A stretch of DNA of 43,643 nucleotides from Nitrospirota bacterium (GTDB lineage: Bacteria > Nitrospirota > UBA9217): NCBI GenBank assembly GCA_029858565.1, contig JAOUEV010000028.1, positions 1 through 43,643 on the forward strand, written 5' to 3'. Below are positions 17,006 to 24,216 of the stretch, one piece after another. The notes under the pieces were generated by a model that had not been told where the DNA came from, ran no database searches, and was given only the letters and a program-made list of their open reading frames with translations. The translations under genes were made by a program, and so were the position numbers. The stretch's first letter is position 1. Every line of letters starts with the position of its first letter.

Positions 17006-17265
17006 GCTGGAAGCTCGTGTACACGCCGCAGGCGCAGAAGGACGCGAAGAAGCTGACGCGGTCCGGATTGAAGGAACAGGCGCAGCGGATCATTGCCATC
17101 ATCGAACAGAACCCTTTCGAGCCGCATCCTCCCTTTGAAAAGCTCGTCGGCGATCTTGCCGGAGCTTACTCCCGCAGGATCAATATTCAGCATCGCGTGG
17201 TCTATCAAGTGCTCAAAAAGGAGCGGATCGTCAAGATCCTGCGCCTATGGACGCATTATGAATAG
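17002..17265 (+). CDS. Txe/YoeB family mRNA-interferase toxin
   Basis: 87 residues from GTG 17002, four bases inside the antitoxin gene. It starts SWKLVYTPQAQKDAKKL and contains PFEKLVGDLAGAYSRRI and HRVVYQVLKKERIVKILRLWTHY, the RelE-fold pattern of Txe/YoeB. These are ribosome-dependent endoribonucleases with Glu, Arg and a C-terminal His-Tyr as key residues; candidate equivalents here are Glu in FEKL, Arg in SRRI/HRVV and the terminal THY. Starting at the ATG upstream (16981) would need reading through antitoxin codons in another frame and is less likely. Confidence 0.85.
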   Translation: MSWKLVYTPQAQKDAKKLTRSGLKEQAQRIIAIIEQNPFEPHPPFEKLVGDLAGAYSRRINIQHRVVYQVLKKERIVKILRLWTHYE

Positions 17266-17354
17266 ATGTCAACAAAATCGGAAGTCACCTCCTGCTCGAT
17301 GCAGCATGTCTGACAGGGATTGAGAGCCAGGAATGCTGCATATCCGCTACTTAG

Positions 17355-17618
17355 TCGCTGTTCGCATCCGGCAACATCACCGCGTTCATGCGGCAGGACG
17401 CGGGCACCTATGAACTTGCATTCAAGCGGCCACGGATGCTGCGGGTGGACACGAAGTATGGCCGGTCCCTTGAAACGAGGATCCTGCGGGGAAGAACGGG
17501 ATATCGCGGTACAGACGTGGTTCCGCTCGTAGAGGTGACGGACCACCGCCTGCTTGCCATGGTCTACCAATACAAGCACCTGGACCTGCTGTACGGTCCG
17601 GAACCGGACAGCATCTAG
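17355..17618 (+). pseudogene. C-terminal gene fragment of unknown family
   Basis: An open frame begins right after an in-frame TAG (17352-17354) and encodes about 87 residues (SLFASGNITAFMRQDAG..., then MLRVDTKYGRSLETRIL, RGRTGYRGTDVVPLVEV, MVYQYKHLDLLYGPEP). The sequence looks protein-like, but there is no ribosome-binding site and the first ATG is at 17388, inside what looks like a conserved segment. I read it as the 3' remnant of a truncated gene. I do not recognise the family. The rest of the 374-base gap 17266-17639 shows nothing supportable. Confidence 0.4.
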
Positions 17619-17639
17619 GGAAGATTCGGAGGAAGGGTC

Positions 17640-18089
17640 ATGAAAAGGATCGCATTTGCAGTCGCTGTGCTGTTTGTCGCAACTGTTCTGCCGGGCGTTG
17701 CCCGTGCTGATCTCGATCGGTTCATCAAGAACCTGAACGTCGAGGCCCAGGCGGATATCGGCAACTACAACGTGAAAGTGAGCCAGCAGTTCGGGGTGTC
17801 GGAAGTGCAGGTGAAGGAGATATCAAGCAAGGTGGATTCGCCGGCTGATGCGTTCCTCTGCCTGCAGGTGGCCCAGATGACGGAGAGGAAGCCGGAGGAG
17901 GTCTTGCGGGTTTACCAGCAGAACAGGGGGAAGGGATGGGGCGCAATCGCCAAGGCCATGGGTATCAAGCCGGGCTCGCCCGAGTTCCATGCGCTCAAAA
18001 GCGGCAATTTCGAACTGACCGGCCGGCCCGGCGGCGGAGCAGGGCAGGGGCAGGGAAAAGGCAAGGGAAAGGGCCGCGGCAGGAACTAG
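17640..18089 (+). CDS. Small secreted protein of unknown function
   Basis: 149 residues: signal peptide with probable cleavage after ARA (residue 23), a helical domain, the segment QQNRGKGWGAIAKAMGIKPGSPEFHALKSG, and a Gly/Lys/Arg/Gln tail (GQGQGKGKGKGRGRN) that would be flexible and strongly basic. GGAGGAA at 17628-17634 supports the start. I recognise the RGKGWG-IAK-GIKPGS motif as recurring in hypothetical periplasmic proteins but know no function. It is followed by a bidirectional terminator shared with the convergent RACo-like gene. Confidence 0.75.
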   Translation: MKRIAFAVAVLFVATVLPGVARADLDRFIKNLNVEAQADIGNYNVKVSQQFGVSEVQVKEISSKVDSPADAFLCLQVAQMTERKPEEVLRVYQQNRGKGWGAIAKAMGIKPGSPEFHALKSGNFELTGRPGGGAGQGQGKGKGKGRGRN

Positions 18090-18108
18090 ACAACATCCAG
18101 GAGTTTGC

Positions 18109-18143
18109 AAAAACAGGCTGACCGGAGATATCCGGTCAGCCTG
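18109..18143. terminator. Bidirectional rho-independent terminator
   Basis: CAGGCTGACCGGA (18114-18126) and TCCGGTCAGCCTG (18131-18143) form a perfect 13-bp stem with a 4-base loop. On the minus strand it is followed by TTTTT (18113-18109), on the plus strand by a weaker AACTGTTTTC. It lies between convergent genes. Confidence 0.88.
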
Positions 18144-18190
18144 AACTGTTTTCTGTTCAATTTCAGTCACCCGCAGAGGAACGCCTGCGC

Positions 18191-20110
18191 CTACTTCTTC
18201 CGCTTCTCCATTTCCTTCTGCACCGTGGGGAAGGCATGCAGGTCCGTGTGGGGCAGGAAGAGCGCGGACATGTATTCGTCCATGAAACTGCGCGAGACCG
18301 AGAGCTCCACATAGGTCATCTTTTTGGCGATCTCCTCGGCCTCGTGGCGCAGGCGGTCGCAGAGCAGCGAGTAGTATGCGCCCACGATGGAGGTGTTGCC
18401 CAGGAACTGGAACTTCTCCACCGCCAGGTCCGGCAGCATGCCGATGGTTATGGCCCGCTCCACGTCGATGTACCTGCCGAAGCCTCCGGCGATATAGATC
18501 TTCGCGATGTCCCCGAAGGTCATGCCCATGTGGCCGACCAGTGTCGCGAAGCCCGCGTAGATCGCGGCCTTGGCGCGGATCAGGTTGTCCAGGTCCACCT
18601 CGGTGATCACGATCTCCTTGTTGATCGCCGACTCCACGCGCCAGGCGAGCACGAACTCCAGTCCGTTCTCGCCCTTGCGCACGCGATTGGACCCGATCTC
18701 CTCGCGGATCTTGCCCTTCTGGTCGATCACGCCGGTGAGGTACATTTCCGCCAGGGCGTCGATCATGCCGGAGCCGCAGATGCCGATGGGCTTGGCATCG
18801 CCGATGACCCGGTAGTTCACCTCGTGCGTTTGGGGATTTATCTCAACTTCCTCGATGGCGCCTTCCATGGCGCGCATGCCGAACTTGATGCCGCTCCCTT
18901 CGAAGGCCGGGCCCGCTGAGCAGGCCGCGGTCACCATCCAGTCCTTGTTGCCCAGCACGATCTCGCCGTTCGTCCCGATGTCGATGAAGAGCGAGACCTC
19001 TTCCTTCTTGTGGATCTGCGAGACCAGCACTCCCGACGTGATGTCGCCGCCCACGTAGCTGGCCACGTTCGGCATGGAATAGATCAGGGCCTGGGGGTCG
19101 ATGGTAAAGCCGATGCTCTTGCCGCGGATGAGCGGGAAGAAGGCCGCGGTCGGGATGTAGGGCTCCTCGCGGATGAACTGGGGGTTGATGCCGTAGAAGA
19201 GATGGTTCATCGTGGTATTGCCCGCGACGACCATGTAGTCGATCATGCCCGGCCGGATGCCGTGCTTGGTCGCGATCTCGGTCAGCAGGCTGCTGATGTT
19301 GTTGATCACGAGGTCCTGGAGCTCCTGCAGTCCGTTCTTCTCCGTGGCGTAGACGATGCGGGTGATCACGTCGTCACCGCACTTGACCTGGGCGTTGTAG
19401 GACGAGGCCGAGCCGATGATGTGGCCGTTGGCGAGGTCCACCAGATAGACCACGACCGTGGTGGTGCCGATGTCCACGGCCACGCCGAAGCGCTTTTTCA
19501 CCACGTTATGGGGGAAGATGTCCAGCACCTCGGTCACCGTGCCCGTGTGGAACAGGGCCAGGGTCACCTTCCACGCCGCTTCGCGCAGCACATGGCTGAG
19601 CTTCCTGAGCACCATGAAGTTGATGTGCAGGTTCTCCACGTCGAATCCCGCCTGGTCGAGCGCGCGGCGCACCCGCTCCAGGTCCGAGATATTGTCGTCC
19701 AGCGTGGGCGGGGCAAGGTCGAGGTAGATCCTGCTGATGCGGGACTCCAGGCAGCCGCCCGCCTCCTGCATGAACTTGAGCAGCTCCTCGGTCTTGGCGC
19801 CGGTCGCGATCTTGTGCTTGGCCTGCATGCGCGACTCCGCCGGGATCTCCACGGTCAGTTCGCTCTGCACGTGGGAATGGCAGGCCAGGACATAGCCGCG
19901 CTCCTGCTCTTCGGCGGAAAGATAGGACTTTGACTGGCCCGGGTCCACGGTGCCCTGCTTGACCACGAGCTTGCACTTGCCGCAGTTGCCCTTGCCGCCG
20001 CAGGAGGAGAGCACGTACACGCCCGCGGCCTTGGCCGCCTTGAACAGGCTGCCTCCGTGCTCCATCTCGATGGTCAGGTTGTCAGGAAGAAAGGTCACTT
20101 TATGCTTCAT
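18191..20110 (-). CDS. RACo-like 2Fe-2S ferredoxin / ASKHA ATPase (DUF4445)
   Basis: 639 residues. The N-terminus (1-95) is a plant-type 2Fe-2S ferredoxin: Cys37, 43, 46 and 77 (SCGGKGNCGKC ... LACHSH). The linker is followed from about 205 by the ASKHA fold (VAVDIGTTTVVVYLVD, VVAGNTTMNHLFYG, FIDIGTNGEIVLG, ICGSGMIDALAEMYLTG, IYIAGGFGRYIDVERAI). This is the architecture of reductive activators of corrinoid enzymes (RACo, RamA-like), which use ATP to push an electron onto Co(II). No corrinoid protein or methyltransferase gene lies nearby, so its client is unknown. There is no Shine-Dalgarno sequence; a -10 box lies only 7 bases upstream. Confidence 0.88.
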   Translation of the reverse strand: MKHKVTFLPDNLTIEMEHGGSLFKAAKAAGVYVLSSCGGKGNCGKCKLVVKQGTVDPGQSKSYLSAEEQERGYVLACHSHVQSELTVEIPAESRMQAKHKIATGAKTEELLKFMQEAGGCLESRISRIYLDLAPPTLDDNISDLERVRRALDQAGFDVENLHINFMVLRKLSHVLREAAWKVTLALFHTGTVTEVLDIFPHNVVKKRFGVAVDIGTTTVVVYLVDLANGHIIGSASSYNAQVKCGDDVITRIVYATEKNGLQELQDLVINNISSLLTEIATKHGIRPGMIDYMVVAGNTTMNHLFYGINPQFIREEPYIPTAAFFPLIRGKSIGFTIDPQALIYSMPNVASYVGGDITSGVLVSQIHKKEEVSLFIDIGTNGEIVLGNKDWMVTAACSAGPAFEGSGIKFGMRAMEGAIEEVEINPQTHEVNYRVIGDAKPIGICGSGMIDALAEMYLTGVIDQKGKIREEIGSNRVRKGENGLEFVLAWRVESAINKEIVITEVDLDNLIRAKAAIYAGFATLVGHMGMTFGDIAKIYIAGGFGRYIDVERAITIGMLPDLAVEKFQFLGNTSIVGAYYSLLCDRLRHEAEEIAKKMTYVELSVSRSFMDEYMSALFLPHTDLHAFPTVQKEMEKRKK

Positions 20111-20117
20111 GGAAAAA

Positions 20118-20147
20118 ACTATAACAGGGAGCCTGCGGAAGCGTCAA
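20118..20147 (-). promoter_or_regulatory. Promoter implying leaderless RACo-like mRNA
   Basis: On the minus strand, TTGACG (20147-20142) and TATAGT (20123-20118) are separated by 18 bases. The start codon lies 7 bases after the -10 box, so transcription would begin at or next to the ATG at 20110. Confidence 0.65.
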
Positions 20148-20277
20148 GGGGTTTCTGGAAGCAGAGGCAGGAAAAAACATTATTGACAGGTCAGAAGCGG
20201 ATGAACATCCTGATAAAGGCGGATACAGCGAAAGCTTCAGGACCGCGGCAGTTCTCACATAGTAGTACCAACGATTA

Positions 20278-20307
20278 TTGCAAAATGACATTCGAGGATA
20301 TTATAAT
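20278..20307 (+). promoter_or_regulatory. Promoter implying leaderless NlpC/P60 mRNA
   Basis: TTGCAA (20278-20283) and TATAAT (20302-20307) with an 18-base spacer. The GTG start at 20314 is 6 bases after the -10 box, which places the expected transcription start on the start codon. Confidence 0.65.
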
Positions 20308-20313
20308 GTTCCC

Positions 20314-20808
20314 GTGACCTTTCGTATAACCACACTTCCCAAAGGATCGCTGCAGGCCTGTGCCCTGACCGCGCTCCTCTTCCTCTCAGCATGCGGCACC
20401 GGACATGTGCCAGTGAAGCCCGTGAAGGGCTACACTCCGGCTGTCGGAGAAAAAGCTGCGAACACGGCAGTCTCCATGATAGGGCGTCCCTACAAATATA
20501 CCGGGGATACCCCCTCGGGATTCGACTGCAGCGGACTGGTGCGGTACAGCTATCTCACCGCGGGCATGGACCTTCCTCACGGTACGTCATCGCTCAAGAG
20601 CATCTCCCGGCCGGTAGGTTCTTCTTCTGCGCGCAAGGGAGACCTGGTCTTTTTTGTGCAGGAAGGGAAGAAGTATTCTCATGTGGGAATCTATGTGGGG
20701 AAGAATAATTTTGTGCACGCGCCGAGCACCGGGGGCAAGGTCCGCAGGGACAGCCTGACTGACCCCTACTGGAAGAAACATTACCTTGATACGAGAAGAT
20801 TCATTTGA
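20314..20808 (+). CDS. NlpC/P60 family lipoprotein
   Basis: 164 residues from GTG 20314; the frame is open further upstream only through the promoter. The lipoprotein signal ends at LSAC (Cys27). The NlpC/P60 cysteine-peptidase domain fills the rest: Cys72 in GFDCSGLV is the nucleophile, the His in YSHVGIYVG (near 123) the general base, and the His in VHAPS the third polar residue. Such enzymes cut peptidoglycan stem peptides (D-Glu-diaminopimelate bond). It is probably outer-membrane anchored. No ribosome-binding site is seen, and the -10 box placement suggests a leaderless transcript. A later start after AAAGGA (20340) would destroy the signal peptide. Confidence 0.85.
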   Translation: MTFRITTLPKGSLQACALTALLFLSACGTGHVPVKPVKGYTPAVGEKAANTAVSMIGRPYKYTGDTPSGFDCSGLVRYSYLTAGMDLPHGTSSLKSISRPVGSSSARKGDLVFFVQEGKKYSHVGIYVGKNNFVHAPSTGGKVRRDSLTDPYWKKHYLDTRRFI

Positions 20809-20810
20809 AA

Positions 20811-20890
20811 TACGGGGCTAGATGAATCAGGGCTAGGTGAGGCAGGGGAAGATCGATAAAGAAGGGCTAGGTGATGCGGGGCTAGGAGTG
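20811..20890. repeat. GGGCTAGG-type direct repeats
   Basis: GGGCTAG recurs at about 20815, 20830, 20864 and 20879 with GATGA/GTGAG variants between. AAGGGCTAGG (20862-20871) also faces AGCCCTT (20918-20924). This is related to the GTTAGGGG repeat at 5777 and to sequence near 42985-43030. Confidence 0.55.
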
Positions 20891-20936
20891 ACAAGGGGTA
20901 TATCCCTTTAACCCTCCAGCCCTTGTTTTGTTTTAA
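20891..20936 (+). terminator. Probable terminator after NlpC/P60 gene
   Basis: ACAAGGG (20891-20897) pairs with CCCTTGT (20920-20926), followed by TTTGTTTT. The loop is long (22 bases), so the call is moderate. CCCTTGTTTTGTT is repeated at 43018-43030 near the right end of the window. Confidence 0.5.
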
Positions 20937-20937
20937 C

Positions 20938-21702
20938 TTATTTTTTCTTCCTCGCTGGCGGTTCCAGTGCCGCTGCTGCCCGTTCTTCCTTGGCCCGCTG
21001 GGCAATGCCGCTCCAGAGACCGTAGAACAGGACCTGCAGGGTCATTACCACGACAAATCCCAGATGGGTCACATATCCCATGTAGTCCGCAGCCTGTACG
21101 GTCAGCTCCTCGATCGCCCGGTAGAGCGCAAGAAGGTTGGTCATCGTGGAGATGACAGTGACCGCGGCGCCTGCCATGACCCCCTCCAGGATGGCGTTCC
21201 CCCTGGTCGTCGTACCGATCCAGATGCCCGTGCCCAGGCTGGCGGTCAGGGCGATAAGGGCGAGCAGCACGATGCTCCAGTTCCCCGATATCCAGGGATG
21301 GTCGCCCCGGAGAAGACGGCCCATAGTTTCGACTGAAAAAGCCCCATAAGCGCCTGCAAAGCTTTGCTTGGTCGCGTACAGGTGGGCGGCGGTCAGGATC
21401 ACCTCGAAGGTGAACTTGATGCACATGCTGATGCCCACATCAACAATGACCCGTTCGACGGTTATGTTCTTGAAGATGGCCGAAACGCCGGCCTTCATTT
21501 CTGCCTTGGCCTGGGACGGGGGGATGGGTTTGGATTTTCCCGTTCTGCGCTTTTCGAGCGCCTCGTATACGATGGCGTAGAGGATGGGAATGAGCGGAAA
21601 GATGCGGCTGGTGTACATCTCTAGGTCAAAGGTCCTGCTGAGCGTCACAAGGCCTGCTGCACTGCCGATGGCGATCAGAAAGCTGATGAACAGTGTGTTC
21701 AT
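20938..21702 (-). CDS. Polytopic membrane protein of unknown function
   Basis: 254 residues with hydrophobic segments at about 4-22, 31-46, 77-105 (weaker), 140-163, 168-190 and 208-230, an internal charged loop (EKRRTGKSKPIPPSQAKAEMKAG) and a basic tail (PPARKKK). I do not recognise a family. There is no ribosome-binding site; TATAAT lies 9 bases before the ATG, so the mRNA may be leaderless. It is convergent with the NlpC/P60 gene and transcribed like the DUF3109 gene behind it, but has its own -10 box. Confidence 0.75.
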   Translation of the reverse strand: MNTLFISFLIAIGSAAGLVTLSRTFDLEMYTSRIFPLIPILYAIVYEALEKRRTGKSKPIPPSQAKAEMKAGVSAIFKNITVERVIVDVGISMCIKFTFEVILTAAHLYATKQSFAGAYGAFSVETMGRLLRGDHPWISGNWSIVLLALIALTASLGTGIWIGTTTRGNAILEGVMAGAAVTVISTMTNLLALYRAIEELTVQAADYMGYVTHLGFVVVMTLQVLFYGLWSGIAQRAKEERAAAALEPPARKKK

Positions 21703-21711
21703 AGAGAGAAC

Positions 21712-21717
21712 ATTATA
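21712..21717 (-). promoter_or_regulatory. -10 box just upstream of the membrane-protein gene
   Basis: TATAAT on the minus strand, 9 bases before the ATG at 21702. The best -35 (TTCCGT, 18-base spacing) is weak. The placement implies an mRNA with at most a few leader bases. Confidence 0.5.
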
Positions 21718-21770
21718 CCACAGGTACAGCTGCTGACGGAATGCTTGCCAAGATCCTCAGCTGCCGGGGG

Positions 21771-22436
21771 CTACTTTTTTGACTGCTTTTCCGCTGTATT
21801 AGACAGTTCCTTGTAAAAGTCCTTGCCAAGAAAGGTCTCAATGGTCTTCTTGAGGCTCTTGTACATGGGCGGTCCCGAAGGCTCGGACATGCATTTGATA
21901 TGGTTCAGGTATGGCGTGTCCTGGATGGACAGGACCTTCTTTCCGTCCTCGGTTGTGTAGAAAGAAAGAGGGTACTGGACGCAGTCCGCGAACTTGAACT
22001 CCTCCCAGACCAGACCCTTATCCATGGCAAAGGTGTGCACGGCACAGTATTGCAGGCCTTCCTTGTTCGTATAGAGCAGGGCGCAGGTCTTGTTGTGGAT
22101 CAGGACGCAGCGGAAATCAGCTCCGCCGAATTCCCTGCGGATGGCCTGTGCTTCGTCATCGTGGATCTCGCAGCCCTGGGGGCACTGTTTTTTGCACTCC
22201 GCCAGGATGGTGCCGTTCTTTTTGAGCGCTTCCCGGTTTTCAGGTCCCAGGTAGCTGAGGATTTCATCGAAATGCGCTTCGATCCGCTTGACCTCCTGGG
22301 GAGGAACGATGCAGGAACGGTAGCAGCACATGGAGTTGCAGCCGTATTTTACCACATCGCAGGTGTAGGGACGGGTGAATATCTCAGGATTTACCAGGAC
22401 ACCGGCGATTTCCACGAACAACTTCTCGTCAGCCAT
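21771..22436 (-). CDS. DUF3109 family protein, cysteine-rich
   Basis: 221 residues with many Cys (CDVVKYGCNSMCCYRSC near the N-terminus, CKKQCPQGC in the middle, then single Cys). This fits the DUF3109/YkgJ-like family of presumed metal- or cluster-binding proteins of unknown role. GGGGAGG at 22444-22450 (7-base spacing) sets the ATG; the open frame upstream is not coding. A promoter is visible at 22554-22582, leaving a leader of about 110 bases. Confidence 0.82.
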   Translation of the reverse strand: MADEKLFVEIAGVLVNPEIFTRPYTCDVVKYGCNSMCCYRSCIVPPQEVKRIEAHFDEILSYLGPENREALKKNGTILAECKKQCPQGCEIHDDEAQAIRREFGGADFRCVLIHNKTCALLYTNKEGLQYCAVHTFAMDKGLVWEEFKFADCVQYPLSFYTTEDGKKVLSIQDTPYLNHIKCMSEPSGPPMYKSLKKTIETFLGKDFYKELSNTAEKQSKK

Positions 22437-22553
22437 CAAAAAACCTCCCCAAAAGACAGTTGCAAGCCGCCGGTGGCGGGTAGCCGGGAGGAAGATCACG
22501 AACACTGAACGAGGGTCCGTGGACCAATCATCCTTTCCCGGTCGGCGACTGCC

Positions 22554-22582
22554 AATATATATCGCCGGCAAAAGGTTGTAAA
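22554..22582 (-). promoter_or_regulatory. Promoter of the DUF3109 gene
   Basis: On the minus strand TTTACA (22582-22577) and TATATT (22559-22554) with a 17-base spacer. Transcription should start near 22547. The leader contains a small GGTCC-gt-GGACC palindrome (about 22514-22525). Confidence 0.6.
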
Positions 22583-22708
22583 GGACTTTTTCGGGTCTTT
22601 CACGCGCTCTTCGACCGTTGTCAGGACCAAGAAAACGTCTCGTCGGACCGCTGACGGCGTGAACATTACCACGGGGGAAAAAAAATGAGGCCCCTTGTTG
22701 TTTTTTAT

Positions 22709-22737
22709 TGACGTGCCGTGCTGATTTTGATATATAA
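22709..22737 (+). promoter_or_regulatory. Promoter of the speD operon
   Basis: TTGACG (22709-22714) and TATATA (22732-22737) with a 17-base spacer. The expected start near 22744 leaves about 145 bases of leader before speD, long and GC-rich compared with other leaders in the window. The rest of the 22437-22708 divergent gap shows only the DUF3109 promoter. Confidence 0.7.
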
Positions 22738-22743
22738 CAATCA

Positions 22744-22889
22744 AATTTTGTGCGGTGGTAGGTGCCGTCGGAGGTCACGACGGATGTGGCGAAAACAAAG
22801 TAGCCCTCTCGCGCGAGCGGGAGGCGGTGCTCGCAGAACCGGGAGGCAAGCCCGGGGGTCTTCGGCGGGCGGAGAAGGAGGCAAACAGG
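22744..22889 (+). ncRNA. Candidate structured leader RNA upstream of speD
   Basis: Three hairpins can be drawn from the sequence. CCGTCG (22765-22770) pairs with CGACGG (22778-22783). CCTCTCGC (22805-22812) pairs with GCGGGAGG (22817-22824) closed by a GCGA tetraloop of the GNRA type. CCGGG (22839-22843) pairs with CCCGG (22851-22855) around AGGCAAG, followed by a small GUC-UUCG-GC. The leader ends in AAGGAGG (22875-22881) and a TTG start. No known riboswitch consensus was recognised. It could be a cis-regulator responding to a polyamine-pathway metabolite or an ncRNA such as a divergent 6S-like RNA. The function is inference only. Confidence 0.4.
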
Positions 22890-23288
22890 TTGCACGCGTT
22901 GGGAACCCACTTGTTGCTGGAGTTGCGGGATTGCAACCCCAAGACCCTCGGAAGTCTGGAATTTGTTAAGAATGCAATGCAAAATGCCGCACTAGAGGCA
23001 AAGGCGACGATCGTAGAGGTCGCTTTCCACGAATTCAGCCCCTTTGGTGTCAGCGGTATGGTAGTCATTGCTGAATCTCACCTTGCCATCCACACTTGGC
23101 CGGAATACGGCTACGCCGCAGTCGATGTTTTCACTTGCGGGGACCTCATTAAACCCCAGGTCGCCGCAAAATTCCTCATCGAACAGTTCGAGTGCAAGAA
23201 CTCCTCCATCGTAGAGATGAAGCGGGGAGTGCTCGGCCACGAAAAGCTACCGCACAAGGTCACGCTTCAGGAGCCGGCATACGCATGA
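22890..23288 (+). CDS. speD: S-adenosylmethionine decarboxylase proenzyme
   Basis: 132 residues from TTG 22890 (AAGGAGG at 22875-22881). The self-cleavage site is in VIAESHLAIHTWPE. With this start the pyruvoyl-forming Ser is residue 63, the same number as in the well-studied Thermotoga enzyme, which supports the rare TTG. FSPFGVSG, GYAAVDVFTCG and FECKNSSIVEMKRG complete the class 1B pattern. The enzyme decarboxylates AdoMet to provide the aminopropyl donor for SpeE. The stop overlaps the speE start as ATGA (23285-23288). A long structured leader precedes it. Confidence 0.95.
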   Translation: MHALGTHLLLELRDCNPKTLGSLEFVKNAMQNAALEAKATIVEVAFHEFSPFGVSGMVVIAESHLAIHTWPEYGYAAVDVFTCGDLIKPQVAAKFLIEQFECKNSSIVEMKRGVLGHEKLPHKVTLQEPAYA

Positions 23289-24205
23289 TCGAACCAAAGA
23301 ATTACAAATGGTTCATTGAATATACCAGTCCGGAAGAGGGGCACCTCCACGGGATCCGCGATATCCTCTATACTGCCCAGACAAAGTACCAGAAGATGGA
23401 CATTATGGAGTGCGGAAGCTACGGGAGGTCCCTCGTCCTGGACGGTAAGATCCAGTCCACCGAGACGGACGAGTTCATTTACCACGAGTCACTCGTCCAT
23501 CCGGCCATGCTGACCCATCCGAACCCGAAACGGGTGTTCATTGTGGGCGGCGGCGAAGGGGCTACCCTTCGGGACGTGCTCAGGCACAAGACGGTCGAAT
23601 ACTGCATGATGGTCGATATAGACCAGGATGTGGTTGAAAAGTCGAAAGAATTGCTACCGGCCTGGAGCGCGGGTGCTTTTGACGACCCGCGCACCGACCT
23701 TCGCTACATGGATGCCAGAAAGTACCTTGAAGAGACCACCGATTCCTACGATGTCATCATCATCGACATCTCCGAACCGGTCGAGGAAGGCCCGGCCTAC
23801 CTGCTCTTTACCAAGGAGTTCTACGAGATCGTGAAGGAGCGGCTGTCTCCGGACGGGGTCATCTCTCTCCAGGCCGGAACCACGGCGCTCCATCAGCTCC
23901 TGAACTTCACTGCCGTGAACAAGACCTTGTCCGCCGTGTTCCCGGTGGTGGCGCCCTATGATATTCCGATCCCGTCCTTTGGCCTGCCCTGGGGATTCAC
24001 CCTGGCTTCCAAGAACATCGATCCCCGGAAATGGACGCCCAAGGAAGTGGACGACATGATCGCCAAGCGGATCTCCGTGGAGCCCAGGTTCTACGACGGA
24101 ATCGCCCATTTAGGATTATTCAATCTTCCCAAGCACATCCGGAAGGCAATGGCGGCGCAGACCAAGATCATCGAAGATAATTCGCCGCTGTTCACCTATC
24201 ATTAG
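23285..24205 (+). CDS. speE: Spermidine synthase
   Basis: 306 residues. The Rossmann-type domain binds decarboxylated AdoMet through VFIVGGGEGATLRDVLRH; DGKIQSTETDEFIYHESLVHPA and the acidic DARKYL and IDISEP motifs match polyamine aminopropyltransferases. It transfers an aminopropyl group to putrescine (or a related diamine) in the cytoplasm. Its ATG overlaps the speD stop by four bases, and the decarboxylase gene follows 11 bases after its stop, so the three genes form one operon. Substrate preference (putrescine, agmatine or cadaverine) cannot be settled from the sequence. Confidence 0.95.
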   Translation: MIEPKNYKWFIEYTSPEEGHLHGIRDILYTAQTKYQKMDIMECGSYGRSLVLDGKIQSTETDEFIYHESLVHPAMLTHPNPKRVFIVGGGEGATLRDVLRHKTVEYCMMVDIDQDVVEKSKELLPAWSAGAFDDPRTDLRYMDARKYLEETTDSYDVIIIDISEPVEEGPAYLLFTKEFYEIVKERLSPDGVISLQAGTTALHQLLNFTAVNKTLSAVFPVVAPYDIPIPSFGLPWGFTLASKNIDPRKWTPKEVDDMIAKRISVEPRFYDGIAHLGLFNLPKHIRKAMAAQTKIIEDNSPLFTYH

Positions 24206-24216
24206 GCGAAAAGGCC

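Noticed and set aside
22755-22889. Upstream in-frame extension of speD
   Set aside because: It would encode a Gly/Arg/Glu-rich stretch through hairpins; the TTG start gives the canonical Ser63 cleavage position.
22744-22889. Identification of the speD leader as a SAM riboswitch or SRP RNA
   Set aside because: The conserved core sequences of SAM-I, SAM-II and SAH riboswitches and the GGAAGGAAGC-type SRP loop are not found; it is kept only as an unclassified structured leader.
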